A stretch of DNA of 38,118 bases from a virus. The translations under genes were made by a program, and so were the position numbers. The notes below the pieces were generated by a model. It saw only the letters and a list, made by a program, of their open reading frames with translations. It did not search any database and was not told where the DNA came from. Positions 14,886 through 23,236 of this stretch are shown here, one piece after another; position 1 is the stretch's first letter; each line of letters opens with the position of its first letter. The DNA lies in IMG/VR virus record IMGVR_UViG_3300027972_000030, positions 1 through 38,118 of that record. The stretch is one strand, 5' to 3'.

Positions 14886-15356
14886 TCACAGTTCGATGAC
14901 GAGAGCGTAGTGGGCCGGCATCGAGCCCTGGGAAAAACCAGCGATCTTGGCAATGGCCACCTTGCCGGCGCTCACCACAGGGGCCCCGCCAAGACCGAGA
15001 TCGTCATTCGCAGTCCCGGTGTTCGCAACAGTGACCCCGGCATCCCGCTGCAACACAATGGTTTGCATCGCAACCACTGTGGTCCCGTCCAAGCTGTTTG
15101 AATATCGCGGACCCAGCGGAATGCTTCGTAGCTTGGCAAGACCAGCCGAAGCCGTGTTGATATCAGTCACCATCTGGGACGGAGTCACCACAGCACCAGC
15201 CGCGCCGGTGAATGTCGCCGTCACACCCGGGGCGGTAAAGATCAAGGTCTTGGCACCAATGGCGAGACCCGTGCTGGGAAACGGGCCGAGAAGAATCACG
15301 CCGTTGAGGATGTCTTCCACGCCCTGGATGTCTGCTACGTAGGTCTTGTAGGCCAT
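14886..15356 (-). CDS. Beta-rich virion protein resembling the sheath insertion module
   Basis: 156 residues; AAGGGG lies upstream of ATG 15356. The central part (GAKTLIFTAPGVTATFTG...VTPSQMVTDINTASAGLAKL, then TIVLQRDAG...DDLGLGG) follows the same strand-helix-strand order as the three modules inserted in the tail sheath: hydrophobic strand, threonine-rich strand, helix containing D-I-N, terminal strand and L-G-L. It may be a decoration, neck or fibre-type domain. The relationship is by pattern, not by computed alignment. Confidence 0.65.
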   Translation of the reverse strand: MAYKTYVADIQGVEDILNGVILLGPFPSTGLAIGAKTLIFTAPGVTATFTGAAGAVVTPSQMVTDINTASAGLAKLRSIPLGPRYSNSLDGTTVVAMQTIVLQRDAGVTVANTGTANDDLGLGGAPVVSAGKVAIAKIAGFSQGSMPAHYALVIEL

Positions 15357-15374
15357 GTCTAACCCCTTGGATTC

Positions 15375-15881
15375 TCAGTAGAAACCAACAGCCGAGAGTG
15401 CGAGGTAGTCGGAGTGTACCCCACTGGGCTGATGGTCCAGGATGCCTTCGATATTCACAGCTGTCTTCACCATGCGTTTCTGCTGCTCGTAGCTGGACTG
15501 CAGTAGACCCAGCATGGACTGGATGATGGGGGCCTTGTCGTTGATGCTCACGGTGAGACCGCCGTCACTGAACGGCAGGTTGTTCCTGGCATAGATGATC
15601 ATCAGGCTCTGCATCAGGCTGATGACGGTGCCACGGATCGCCATGCTGTGGAGGTTCCTGGCGAAGAGGTCATCCAGGCTGTAGCCGGAGAACGGCGGGG
15701 TTCCGTTGAAGTCGCTGAGGAAGTCCATGGTGGCCCAGGCAATCATACGGTCCGAGGACTCCTCCCCACGGATGAGGAGGTTGAGCTCGGCGAAGTCCCG
15801 CATGAAGAGCCTGACGCTCTGCACATGGGACTCCAGACCGCGGACGGTTGGCTGGGCCAATCCTTGGAGCTGTGAGACCAC
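15375..15881 (-). CDS. Head-tail joining protein candidate
   Basis: 168 residues from GTG 15881, whose first base is the last base of the preceding TAG stop (TAGTG). It is mostly helical: LFMRDFAELNLLIRGEE (about 25-41), a conserved-looking FSGYSLDDLFARNLHSMAIRG (about 64-84), then LMQSLMIIYARNNLPF. A strand GGLTVSINDKAPIIQSML follows. Several proteins of this appearance occur after the major capsid gene in myoviruses as head completion or neck proteins; the role here is inferred from position. Confidence 0.55.
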   Translation of the reverse strand: MVSQLQGLAQPTVRGLESHVQSVRLFMRDFAELNLLIRGEESSDRMIAWATMDFLSDFNGTPPFSGYSLDDLFARNLHSMAIRGTVISLMQSLMIIYARNNLPFSDGGLTVSINDKAPIIQSMLGLLQSSYEQQKRMVKTAVNIEGILDHQPSGVHSDYLALSAVGFY

Positions 15882-16411
15882 TACTCAGCCCATTTACGAA
15901 TGGCGGTGACGAGTTCGCGGTTGGTGGACGACTCATCGACGTCCAGTCCACGGGCCGCACACATCGCGAGGAGCTCGCGCTTTGGTGACCGTTCCCAACC
16001 CTCGGGCAGGGACATGTCGGGTGCCGGCTCACTGGCGACAGCGAGTTCAGGCTCGGGCTCAGGCATAGGCTCTGGCTCGGGCATGGGTGCCGGCGTCGGT
16101 TCCGGTTTGGGTTCCGGCTTGGCCGGTGCCGGAGCCGCGGAGCCGTGGACCAAGGCGTAGAGCTCTGCGGGGTCGACCGCGGTGTCAGCGTCATGCTGGA
16201 CCACGATGCCACCACTGCGGATGAGCTCCTGGATCTGGGTCAGGTGCTTGGCGACGAACGCCATGGGCACAGCGACCCGACGCTGGGGGCGGACCACGAT
16301 GTCGCCGATGCGGACGACACGGTCAGTGAACCGACTGGCCCGGCGGGCCTGAAGGGTCTGGGCGCGACCACCACCCAAGAGGTAGAGAATATGGGGTGCC
16401 TGCGGTGTCAT
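15881..16411 (-). CDS. Pro/Glu-repeat protein with C-terminal HeH/SAP-like domain
   Basis: 176 residues. The N-terminal 90 residues are a compact domain (VVRIGDIVVRPQRRVAVPMAF, then LIRSGGIVVQHDAD). Residues about 93-125 are a Pro-Glu-Pro repeat linker (EPEPMPEPEPE). Residues about 140-176, SPKRELLAMCAARGLDVDES followed by NRELVTAIRKW, resemble the HeH/LEM-SAP helix-extended-helix fold, which binds nucleic acid or protein in phage virion proteins. It follows the major capsid gene, separated by the hairpin at 16433-16459. Confidence 0.65.
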   Translation of the reverse strand: MTPQAPHILYLLGGGRAQTLQARRASRFTDRVVRIGDIVVRPQRRVAVPMAFVAKHLTQIQELIRSGGIVVQHDADTAVDPAELYALVHGSAAPAPAKPEPKPEPTPAPMPEPEPMPEPEPELAVASEPAPDMSLPEGWERSPKRELLAMCAARGLDVDESSTNRELVTAIRKWAE

Positions 16412-16432
16412 GCTGTCTCCTTATGCGACGAA

Positions 16433-16459
16433 GGGGCACCGGCATGCTGCCGATGCCCC
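16433..16459 (-). terminator. Strong hairpin directly after the major capsid gene
   Basis: On the minus strand GGGGCATCGGCA-GCA-TGCCGGTGCCCC is a 12-bp stem with one G-U pair, 35 bases after the capsid stop. Only TTCGTCG follows, without a T-run, so it is more likely a 3' stabilising or partial-termination/processing element than a complete terminator. It would lower expression of downstream genes relative to capsid. Confidence 0.55.
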
Positions 16460-16494
16460 CTACGCCACGGCTCAGGGTCTGGGGTGCAGAGGGC

Positions 16495-17613
16495 TTAGAA
16501 CTGCACCACCTGGGGGTAGAACTGGCGGTTGCCAGCCCGGTTGTTCGGAGCCCCGAGAGACTCCTCCGCCACCGGAGTGACGCTGGCCAAGATGCTGTCG
16601 GCATCCGTCGTGGGGTTGGCGTCGCCGGGATACAGCTCGAGCTTGCGCACCGAGGCGATGTTCACGAGCGACATTCCGATGTCCTTCCATGCGACAAACT
16701 TGATCATGTTGATCACCTTGTCGATGTAGAACTTCACGTTGTTCAGGACGTAGAACCGTCCGAGGAAGTCCGGTGAGGTGAAGCAGTAGACGTTCCCGGG
16801 ACGGAGAATGTCGGTCTTCACGGTACGGACGTAGCGCTTGCCGAGGAGCAGGTTGTACTGCCAGCCCTGAACCGCGGTCTCGCTCTGGATCTTGGAACCC
16901 TGGTCTTCCACGGTCCACTGCAGGATGTCGTCCCAGTCCTGAGATGTCATCAGGATGAGGTCCGACTCCAAGCGGTTGCCGTCGAGCAGCTTGATGAGCC
17001 GCACGATGTCAGGCCGCTGGATGGGGCGGGGCACGGCGTCGCCAACGCTGAGGGTACGAGCCAGCTCGCCCTTCACAACGCTGAACTCCACCGGAGGGGT
17101 GGCTCCGCCAAGACCCACGGCGTTGAGCGCTGTGGCAACACCACCATTGGCCTCGGTCTGCAGAGCCTGGACCGCGGACTCAATGTGGATGGTGAACTCA
17201 CGGTCCTGGACCTCGCCGAGGTCGCGGACTGCGTTCTGCTCAATGACCTTCCCGATGGGGAACGAGTAGGCCAGGAACTCTTGCTCCGGCTTCTGGAACA
17301 TGTCCGACATCACCGTGATGAAGGGGATTTCCACCTTCTCACCACGAATGAAGTTCGCACGGGGTTCGCCGCGGAACGTCACCACCATGGCCCGGGACTT
17401 GGGCTCCAGGAACTCGATCTTCACGAGGGCATCGTGATTGGTCGAGACCTGGCACTGGCTGCGATCCACGTTTTCGGGCGGTAGAACCCGCTCGACATAG
17501 GACGCTTCACGCAAGCGATCCCGGATATAGCCCCCGAACCTGGCAGCGATCTTTGACTTCGCCCCCGGATCGGAGAGCTGGCTGAGAAGCATCTCCTTCG
17601 CATTCGTCGACAT
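16495..17613 (-). CDS. Major capsid protein (HK97-type fold expected)
   Basis: 372 residues; the best RBS of the operon, AGGAGG, precedes ATG 17613. The N-terminal helix (KEMLLSQLSDPGAKSKIAARF) is followed by a beta-rich body with FRGEPRANFIRGEKVEIPF (an extended-loop-like region), PIGKVIEQNAVRDLGEVQDREF (spine-helix-like region), then LILMTSQDWDDILQW and VKTDILRPGNVYCFTSPDFLGRFYVL (peripheral domain). A C-terminal LELYPGDA tail closes it. The domain order and size suit capsid subunits of large myoviruses. It sits between protease/scaffold-type genes and neck genes, and a strong hairpin follows. Some N-terminal maturation by the protease at 21470 is possible. Confidence 0.85.
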   Translation of the reverse strand: MSTNAKEMLLSQLSDPGAKSKIAARFGGYIRDRLREASYVERVLPPENVDRSQCQVSTNHDALVKIEFLEPKSRAMVVTFRGEPRANFIRGEKVEIPFITVMSDMFQKPEQEFLAYSFPIGKVIEQNAVRDLGEVQDREFTIHIESAVQALQTEANGGVATALNAVGLGGATPPVEFSVVKGELARTLSVGDAVPRPIQRPDIVRLIKLLDGNRLESDLILMTSQDWDDILQWTVEDQGSKIQSETAVQGWQYNLLLGKRYVRTVKTDILRPGNVYCFTSPDFLGRFYVLNNVKFYIDKVINMIKFVAWKDIGMSLVNIASVRKLELYPGDANPTTDADSILASVTPVAEESLGAPNNRAGNRQFYPQVVQF

Positions 17614-17657
17614 CGTTTCCTCCTGAGTTGCCGTTTTCTAGGGTCAGCCTTGGGGGC

Positions 17658-18131
17658 TCAGACCATCGTTTGAATGAACTGAAGACGACCACCGTTCACT
17701 GCGGCAAGCCGCATGACGTACCCGACGATCAGGCCACCAGCACTGGCGACGAGGCCGGCGCGAGCCACGCTGCCACTGAGGCTGTTGTTCACCGTTCCGA
17801 GCTGAACAGCAGCGCCGAGGGTGGTGAGGGCGGTGTCATAGACGATGGTGTCGGCCAGGAAGGTCGGTCCCATCAGCGCGGAGAGCTTGCGGCTCGCCTG
17901 GACGCCGTAGTCGCCGCGATCCTCGATGACGAAGAACGACGGGGCTGCAGCCGTGGTTGCTCGGAGCCACTTGTTCTCCGAGTTGTTCTGGACCAGCTCA
18001 CCATCGATGAGCGGGACCACAACTGTGTTTGAGGGATCAATCAGACGGGTGTCCGCAACCTCTAGGGGGTGCCGGTTGAGGCGGTCTAGAGACGGCCGGA
18101 CGATCTCGAACTTCCTGTCATACGATGCCAT
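17658..18131 (-). CDS. Putative capsid decoration/cement protein
   Basis: 157 residues; AGGAG precedes ATG 18131. It is beta-rich: LIDPSNTVVVPLIDGELVQ (about 30-48), FFVIEDRGDYGVQASRKLSAL (about 66-86) and LVASAGGLIVGYVMRLAAVNGGRLQFIQTMV at the C-terminus. The size, all-beta pattern and position immediately before the major capsid gene suit a decoration or cement protein of the shell. No motif proves this. Confidence 0.55.
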   Translation of the reverse strand: MASYDRKFEIVRPSLDRLNRHPLEVADTRLIDPSNTVVVPLIDGELVQNNSENKWLRATTAAAPSFFVIEDRGDYGVQASRKLSALMGPTFLADTIVYDTALTTLGAAVQLGTVNNSLSGSVARAGLVASAGGLIVGYVMRLAAVNGGRLQFIQTMV

Positions 18132-18181
18132 GGGTTTTCTCCTGCTGTGGTTTCACTGCGTCAGACCAGGGTCGTCCGGCC

Positions 18182-18583
18182 TTAGCCTTCGCCGTAGGCC
18201 TTCTGGTTGGTGACGAAATCCTCGAGACTGTCGGTGCCGGACTGGGCGGAATAGAACTCTGAGCCTGTGGATGCTCGCTTCTCTTCGGCCTCGACACGGC
18301 CAAGGCGGAAACCGCCGGCGCTGAGTTCGATGGCCTGCTCCAGAGACCCGAGCTTCTCGGGATCCATCTCACGGAGCATGGCGGTCTTTTCCTCAAAGCT
18401 CAGGTTGGGCTCGAGCCCGCGCTGATCCATGCGGCGGGCGACCTTCATCACCCGGACCTCGTGTTCGGCGACCTCGGCACGCTTGACGAGGTCCACGTTC
18501 TGCCCCGCGAGCTTGCGCAAGTGCTGGGCCGCTGCACCCATCACACCGGGGACCTGGCTGGCTACTTTGTTCATGTCAGACAT
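18182..18583 (-). CDS. Small helical protein, scaffold candidate
   Basis: 133 residues; GAGGAGA precedes ATG 18583. It is nearly all charged helix (NVDLVKRAEVAEHEVRVMKVARRM; SFEEKTAMLREMDPEKLGSLEQAIEL) with an acidic, Ser-rich C-terminus. The N-terminus has the K-V-A and R-K-L-A motifs common in this operon. A short helical charged protein between internal-core genes and the capsid gene could be a scaffold or capsid-core component. Inference from composition and place. Confidence 0.55.
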   Translation of the reverse strand: MSDMNKVASQVPGVMGAAAQHLRKLAGQNVDLVKRAEVAEHEVRVMKVARRMDQRGLEPNLSFEEKTAMLREMDPEKLGSLEQAIELSAGGFRLGRVEAEEKRASTGSEFYSAQSGTDSLEDFVTNQKAYGEG

Positions 18584-18592
18584 GTGTTCTCC

Positions 18593-20038
18593 TCAGCCGA
18601 GCAGTTCGTCGGGGTTGATGGCCGTGCGGGCCTGGATCTGTTGGATGAGTCCAGCGGCCTTGGACCGCTCCGCCGGAGTAGCCTCGGGGTCCTGGGCCAG
18701 TGCCGCCACCTTGCGGAGGTAGGCCTTGGCGAGCTCGGGGTCGAGGTCGCTCGCCTGCTTGCGGCCGTGCTCAGTGGCTTGACCCAGCATCTTGGCCTTC
18801 AGGAGTTCGTCTTCCTTCATGGCCTTTGCACCCCAGCGGCCCAAGGCACGACCACCCACGGCTCCGCCTGCGCCGCCGATCAGGGCTCCGATGCCGACAC
18901 CTGCGAGAGTGGATTTGAGGTCATGGCCTTTACCGATCGCATCACCCACTGCACCACCGAGAACACCACCGTAAAGACCGCCTGTGGCACCGAGCAATCC
19001 GGCACCCACTCGACCCTGGTAGTTTTCATCCCACTCGCGCGGGATGCTTCTCTCCGCAACCTTCTGCGGCACAATCAGGGACGACATCTTGAGGCCCTGG
19101 GTCGTCAGCGTATGGGCCGCCACGGCGTTATCGGTCTTCGGTGTCTCCGAGATGTACTGCCCAGCCTCGCGTGTGGTCTTGTCCCGGGCCTGAGCCCGAG
19201 TCATCGAAATGAGACCGGCATTATCCGGGATGTGACCGGCCTCGCCAGGCTCAGTGTCCAGGCGGCCCTGGCCCTTGCCAGCTGAGATGTTGGCGTCGGT
19301 CTCGCCGGCGACCTCGAAGTCAGCGGCCTGCTTCTGGATCTCGGACTCCAGCTGCTCCGCTGCCTTGATCTGACCCAGGCGACGAAGCGTCTGGGCCTGA
19401 GCGATCTTGGCATTGAGCAGACGAACCGTGGCCGTCTTGCTCCGCGTCCATCCCGCGGTCTTACCCGGGTGGTTCTTCGCCGCACCGGACTCATCACCCA
19501 TGGAGGTGAAGTCCGCTTTGTTGGTCTCGATCCCGTTGGGAGCGCCCATGGTCCGCTCCGACCCGCCGCCGCCATGCGACTTCTGCGAACCCGGAACCGA
19601 GGTCGTTACCGCCTTGGGGTGGACCGTCGCGGCGCCCTCAAACCCAGACTCCATGACCGTGGGTCCCGGAGCATCGGTGTGGGACTGACCCTCAGTGGCG
19701 AGCTTCGCCGTGATGACATTGCCACCAAGCTCGAGGGCTTCGGCGAGCTTCATCGCGTACTCCGCATCACCGAGAACGACTCGAAGAGAGGCCTTCTTCT
19801 CCTCAGCCTTCTCCTTGGCCTTTTCCTTCTTTTCGGCCTTCGCCTCAGCGGCTTCCTCGGCCTCCTCAGACTCGTCCTCAGCGGTCTTGAGGTAGTCGAG
19901 CTCTGCGGTGAGGAAATCACCGGGATCTAGGATATCGGCGTCACGCGCCGACGCCAGCTTCAAGCCGCGATCGGCCTCGGTCAACGCCGCACTGACGAGT
20001 TCTTTGAGAGACTTGCCGGCCATTGTTTCCTCGCTCAT
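18593..20038 (-). CDS. Internal virion protein candidate with glycine-zipper segment
   Basis: 481 residues. ATG 20038 overlaps the previous stop. ATG 20023, five codons in, has the better RBS (GCGAGGAAACA) and may be the real start. The N-terminus has L-K-L-A and L-K-T-A motifs, then a Glu/Lys/Ala coiled coil (about 50-85). The middle is Gly/Thr-rich and low in order. Residues about 345-410 hold two glycine-zipper stretches (GAGLLGATGGLYGGVLGGA; GVGIGALIGGAGGAVGG) able to insert in membranes. The C-terminus is helical. It might be ejected with the DNA; no family is recognised. Confidence 0.6.
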   Translation of the reverse strand: MSEETMAGKSLKELVSAALTEADRGLKLASARDADILDPGDFLTAELDYLKTAEDESEEAEEAAEAKAEKKEKAKEKAEEKKASLRVVLGDAEYAMKLAEALELGGNVITAKLATEGQSHTDAPGPTVMESGFEGAATVHPKAVTTSVPGSQKSHGGGGSERTMGAPNGIETNKADFTSMGDESGAAKNHPGKTAGWTRSKTATVRLLNAKIAQAQTLRRLGQIKAAEQLESEIQKQAADFEVAGETDANISAGKGQGRLDTEPGEAGHIPDNAGLISMTRAQARDKTTREAGQYISETPKTDNAVAAHTLTTQGLKMSSLIVPQKVAERSIPREWDENYQGRVGAGLLGATGGLYGGVLGGAVGDAIGKGHDLKSTLAGVGIGALIGGAGGAVGGRALGRWGAKAMKEDELLKAKMLGQATEHGRKQASDLDPELAKAYLRKVAALAQDPEATPAERSKAAGLIQQIQARTAINPDELLG

Positions 20039-20247
20039 TGCACAGGGGGTGGGGGTAGGGCCTTCTGGGATTCTACAAGATCGGGTCGAGTCGTAGCACT
20101 GGCTGGGTTCGGCGAGGTGTAGGGCTGCGCCGGTCTAACTTCCCGAGCCCGTCGCGGAGACCCCATCCCGTAGGACACAGACTTTGCCTCGGCCAGCTCT
20201 TCGGCTGACTTCACGAAGCTGTCCAGCATCTCTACGGGATGGATCAT
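20035..20247 (-). CDS. Small Pro-rich protein
   Basis: 70 residues from ATG 20247, chosen because GGAG lies at good spacing within the end of the preceding gene and the longer frame would run through that gene. The N-terminal helix is MLDSFVKSAEELAEAK, with the hydrophobic-K-x-A motif of the operon. The rest is Pro/Ser/Arg-rich and likely disordered, ending in PPPPVQ. It starts 4 bases after the previous stop and overlaps the next start (ATGA). Confidence 0.6.
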   Translation of the reverse strand: MIHPVEMLDSFVKSAEELAEAKSVSYGMGSPRRAREVRPAQPYTSPNPASATTRPDLVESQKALPPPPVQ

Positions 20248-20251
20248 CACA

Positions 20252-21412
20252 TCACTCCAGGTAGCCGGCTTCCTTGAGGATCTCCATAGCTCGCTCAGCG
20301 ACAACATCCTCGTAGGTAGCGACCTTGCCTGTGTCAGGATCAATGCCGTTTTCGGCAAGAATCCCACGAGCAAGATCCATGGCGTCGGCCTCGAATGCCT
20401 CTTCTTCGGACTTCTTGTCCATGTGCTTCTTCGCGGCGTAAGTCGCCCCACCCGCCGCGGCTAGCCCTGTCGCGCCGATGGCACCACCAACCCCGCGCTT
20501 GAGTGCTGGGCTTGCCTTTGCAGCGCCCTCTCCGCCAACGAGCTTGAGCGCCTTTTCTCCAAGTGACTGGACTCCGCTATCAGCTGTAGAAGCACCACGA
20601 CGAACCGCGGCCTCTGTCGCGTGGTAACCACGACGAACAGTGTCACTCATACCAGATGTTTTGTTGAGGCGTTCACGGGCTGCGCGCTCCCCTTTAGCTA
20701 CATGGTAGCCAAGGGCTCCGCCACCAGCGCCACCTGCCAAAGCCCCCAGGACCGCCCCAACAGGTACGCCGTGTCGGACGCCCATCGCCTTGCCAAGAGC
20801 TGCACCGCCAAGACCGCCCAGACCAGCCCCACTGATACCACCCAGTGTGCCCTGAACCCCCTTATGCTCCCGCAAGGCACGGCCATAGTTCGCAGAGGAC
20901 TCGAAGATGCCGGGGGGCTCGTCGCCCTTAGCCTCCTTCAGGGTCTCGATGAAGCTCAGTGCCATACGCTGACCAATGGCCTCGGCCTCGGCGAGCTTCT
21001 CTTCCGCAGCGACCTTCTCTGAGAAGTAGCTGGGATCCTGCATGCGCTCGGACAGCGCGGTGAAGGCGTCGTGGTACTCCTCGCGGCTCACCTCGTTGAG
21101 GTCGATTCCATTGCTGGAGGCAACCTTGGCGAGCTCAACGGCGACATCGGCGTAGGTCAACTGCTCGGGAACGTCATTCTGATCCATGGCGCTGGCTTCC
21201 TTTTGCTGGGGCTCCCCATAGTTGGCTGCGTTCTCTCCGGGGAGCAAGTCGGTGAGAAGGTCCGCGACGTCGGCATCTGACAAGGCGCTGAGATCAACGC
21301 CTTCTTCTGCGGCGAGCTTGTGCAGAAGCATGCCGGCGTTCGCCAGATCGACGTCAAGATCCTCGGAAGAATCCTGCGTCTCACTGTCGAAAATATCTGT
21401 CAGGTTGTCCAT
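20252..21412 (-). CDS. Acidic virion-operon protein with glycine-zipper segment
   Basis: 386 residues; TTAGGAGA precedes ATG 21412. The N-terminal 160 residues are very acidic and contain several copies of the K-[LV]-A motif (LLHKLAAEEGVDL, ELAKVASSNGIDL, SEKVAAEEKLAEAE). HKLAAEEGVDL and AKVASSNGIDL look like a repeated helical unit about 75 residues apart. Residues about 195-255 form a glycine-rich hydrophobic region (GISGAGLGGLGGAALG; GAVLGALAGGAGGGALG). The C-terminus is again helical and acidic. It lies directly after the maturation protease in transcription order, so it may be a processed core or ejected protein; not shown by the sequence. Confidence 0.6.
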   Translation of the reverse strand: MDNLTDIFDSETQDSSEDLDVDLANAGMLLHKLAAEEGVDLSALSDADVADLLTDLLPGENAANYGEPQQKEASAMDQNDVPEQLTYADVAVELAKVASSNGIDLNEVSREEYHDAFTALSERMQDPSYFSEKVAAEEKLAEAEAIGQRMALSFIETLKEAKGDEPPGIFESSANYGRALREHKGVQGTLGGISGAGLGGLGGAALGKAMGVRHGVPVGAVLGALAGGAGGGALGYHVAKGERAARERLNKTSGMSDTVRRGYHATEAAVRRGASTADSGVQSLGEKALKLVGGEGAAKASPALKRGVGGAIGATGLAAAGGATYAAKKHMDKKSEEEAFEADAMDLARGILAENGIDPDTGKVATYEDVVAERAMEILKEAGYLE

Positions 21413-21469
21413 GTTGTCTCCTAATGCGCGGATCTCTCGTCATCGGCTGCACGAAGCGGCCTCTAGAGA

Positions 21470-23236
21470 TCAGAGCACCTCCCGAGCAGCCGAAACCAGA
21501 GCCTTAGCAGCCTGCGAGATTCCTCCGGCACTCTGTACAGCCATCGCAGCCCGAAGTCCGGCACCGATCGTTAGCATCGATGTGAAGGTCGGGTTTTCTG
21601 CGATGAACTGTGACATAGCACCCAGCTGCTGACCGGCTTCGCGCTTATCGCGAAGGTGTGACGAAACCAAATGTATCACGGGGGCAAGACCGAGGAGAAG
21701 GCCGGCAAGTCCAATACTGGATCTCTTTTCCTGGAGGTAGACATCCGGGCCCATGTACTCAGCGACCTTGGGGAACAAACCTTCGCTCTGTTCGAGTAGC
21801 GAGATGCGGTAGGCGTTGTACTGCGCCGCGAGCTTGTCCAGTGCAGGAGTCGATAGAGAAACCCGCTGCTGTGCCGCTGTTTTTGGCTCCGTCCTGGACA
21901 GTCTTGGGTTGATGAATGGGGCAAAGGCTGAACGCTCAGAGAGCCAAGGACTCAGGGCCCCGGCCATCGCAGGGTCGAAGTCCTTGGGACTCACCGCGTA
22001 GGTGTCGTCCAGCCCGCCGCAACAGGTGTCGAAGACCGCTCGCCTCTGATCCAATGCGTTGCAGATGTCCTCTCCGCCGGGAAGCGTAGGTAGAACCAGA
22101 CTCTGAAACTCATGAGGAGTGGCCACGACACCAAGGGCCCCGAGCGAGCTCAAGATCTTGCGAACTACGTCAGGGGTCGGACCCCCTGCGGCCCGGACAA
22201 TGAGACGCATCGAGATTTCAGGTGCCGTATCGGCATCGTGGTGCACGGCTTCGGCCACACCACCGGGGATTTCCTTCTCCATCGAGGCCAGCTTTGAGCT
22301 CGAGGTCTTGGAGAGCAGGACATCGAGAAGACGATTCAAGCTCGAGGCCTGGGCCGCCCGGTGCGGTGGCAGAGGGCCGCTACCACCGAGATGCCACATC
22401 ACACGGGCGGTTCGATCCGCTCCGATCCAGACGAAGCTGATGTCGAAGAACCTGGGGAAGTCGTTGTAGACGAAGACTTTGCGACCATCGGGCAGAATCT
22501 TGCCCGGGGTGTTGAGCATGCAGCTGCAGTAGTCCGCTCGAGTCACGGCGAGACCACGAATGGGCTTCACCTGGCGGTGGTAGGCCAGGATTGCGACACC
22601 AGGATGCCGATGGATCTTGGGGTCGTAGGTCTTCCAGGCCTTCTTGACCTCGTCCCAGTCCGAGCAGATCGAGCAGTTGTCGAATGGGACCTTCGCACCC
22701 ATCGAGACATCGACGCGCTCACCAGCATTGATGCGGTCCAAGATGCTGGTGTGGCCTTTTCTCTGGGCCTCGGCGTTGGACACCCGCATGACGAGCTCGA
22801 CACGCTTCATCTTGGGATTGGCGTGGGCGAAGATGACGTCACCAAACCCGAGCTGCTGGGGGTCAGTGTTCTTGTGGTGGGCGTACACCGCGGCGTTGTA
22901 GAAGCAGGGGTAGCCGTAGGGCCAGCCCTTGCCCCGACTGCGGTCGTCCACCAGGTTCTGGCCAATATCGGGCCAGGCATGGAGCAGACCGTTGAAGTCA
23001 AGGCTGTGGTTGTAGCCGTACCAGTCCTTGTTGGAGTTGGCGCCGAAGAACTCGGAGTACCCCATGGCATTGCAGAGCACGAAGGTGTGCTCCGGGCTGG
23101 GACGTAGCGTGCTGATGAAGGCCTGGACCTCGGGCTCTAGACCCGAGGTCTTGGTCATCTCCCCGGCCTTCACGACGCTGACGAGATGCTCGCCATCGCG
23201 TTCGCCGGAGAACAGAGCACGCTTGATCAGACTCAT
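21470..23236 (-). CDS. Prohead (capsid maturation) serine protease
   Basis: 588 residues. Residues about 45-290 carry the pattern of phage capsid proteases: GANSNKDWYGYN (65-76), FAHANPKMKRVEL with candidate catalytic His138, GERVDVSMGAKVPFDNCSIC with candidate catalytic Ser178 and Cys188/191, and DYCSC (237/239), completing a likely zinc knuckle. GKILPDGRKVFVYND, then FFDISFVWIGADRTARV, follow. It would cleave capsid and core proteins during head maturation. The C-terminal 300 residues are an extension with a hydrophobic stretch near residue 520 and could be a scaffold-like or auto-cleaved part. It is coupled to the gene upstream (ATGA). Confidence 0.85.
   Translation of the reverse strand: MSLIKRALFSGERDGEHLVSVVKAGEMTKTSGLEPEVQAFISTLRPSPEHTFVLCNAMGYSEFFGANSNKDWYGYNHSLDFNGLLHAWPDIGQNLVDDRSRGKGWPYGYPCFYNAAVYAHHKNTDPQQLGFGDVIFAHANPKMKRVELVMRVSNAEAQRKGHTSILDRINAGERVDVSMGAKVPFDNCSICSDWDEVKKAWKTYDPKIHRHPGVAILAYHRQVKPIRGLAVTRADYCSCMLNTPGKILPDGRKVFVYNDFPRFFDISFVWIGADRTARVMWHLGGSGPLPPHRAAQASSLNRLLDVLLSKTSSSKLASMEKEIPGGVAEAVHHDADTAPEISMRLIVRAAGGPTPDVVRKILSSLGALGVVATPHEFQSLVLPTLPGGEDICNALDQRRAVFDTCCGGLDDTYAVSPKDFDPAMAGALSPWLSERSAFAPFINPRLSRTEPKTAAQQRVSLSTPALDKLAAQYNAYRISLLEQSEGLFPKVAEYMGPDVYLQEKRSSIGLAGLLLGLAPVIHLVSSHLRDKREAGQQLGAMSQFIAENPTFTSMLTIGAGLRAAMAVQSAGGISQAAKALVSAAREVL

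Noticed and set aside
20248-20451. Upstream start extending the 20035 gene to 20451
   Set aside because: It would run through the end of the 20252 gene in another frame; ATG 20247 has a proper RBS and operon-type spacing.
22361-23107. A 248-codon plus-strand frame opposite the protease
   Set aside because: Antisense shadow caused by G/C-rich third positions; Val/Gly-rich and without motifs, while the minus frame is a clear protease.
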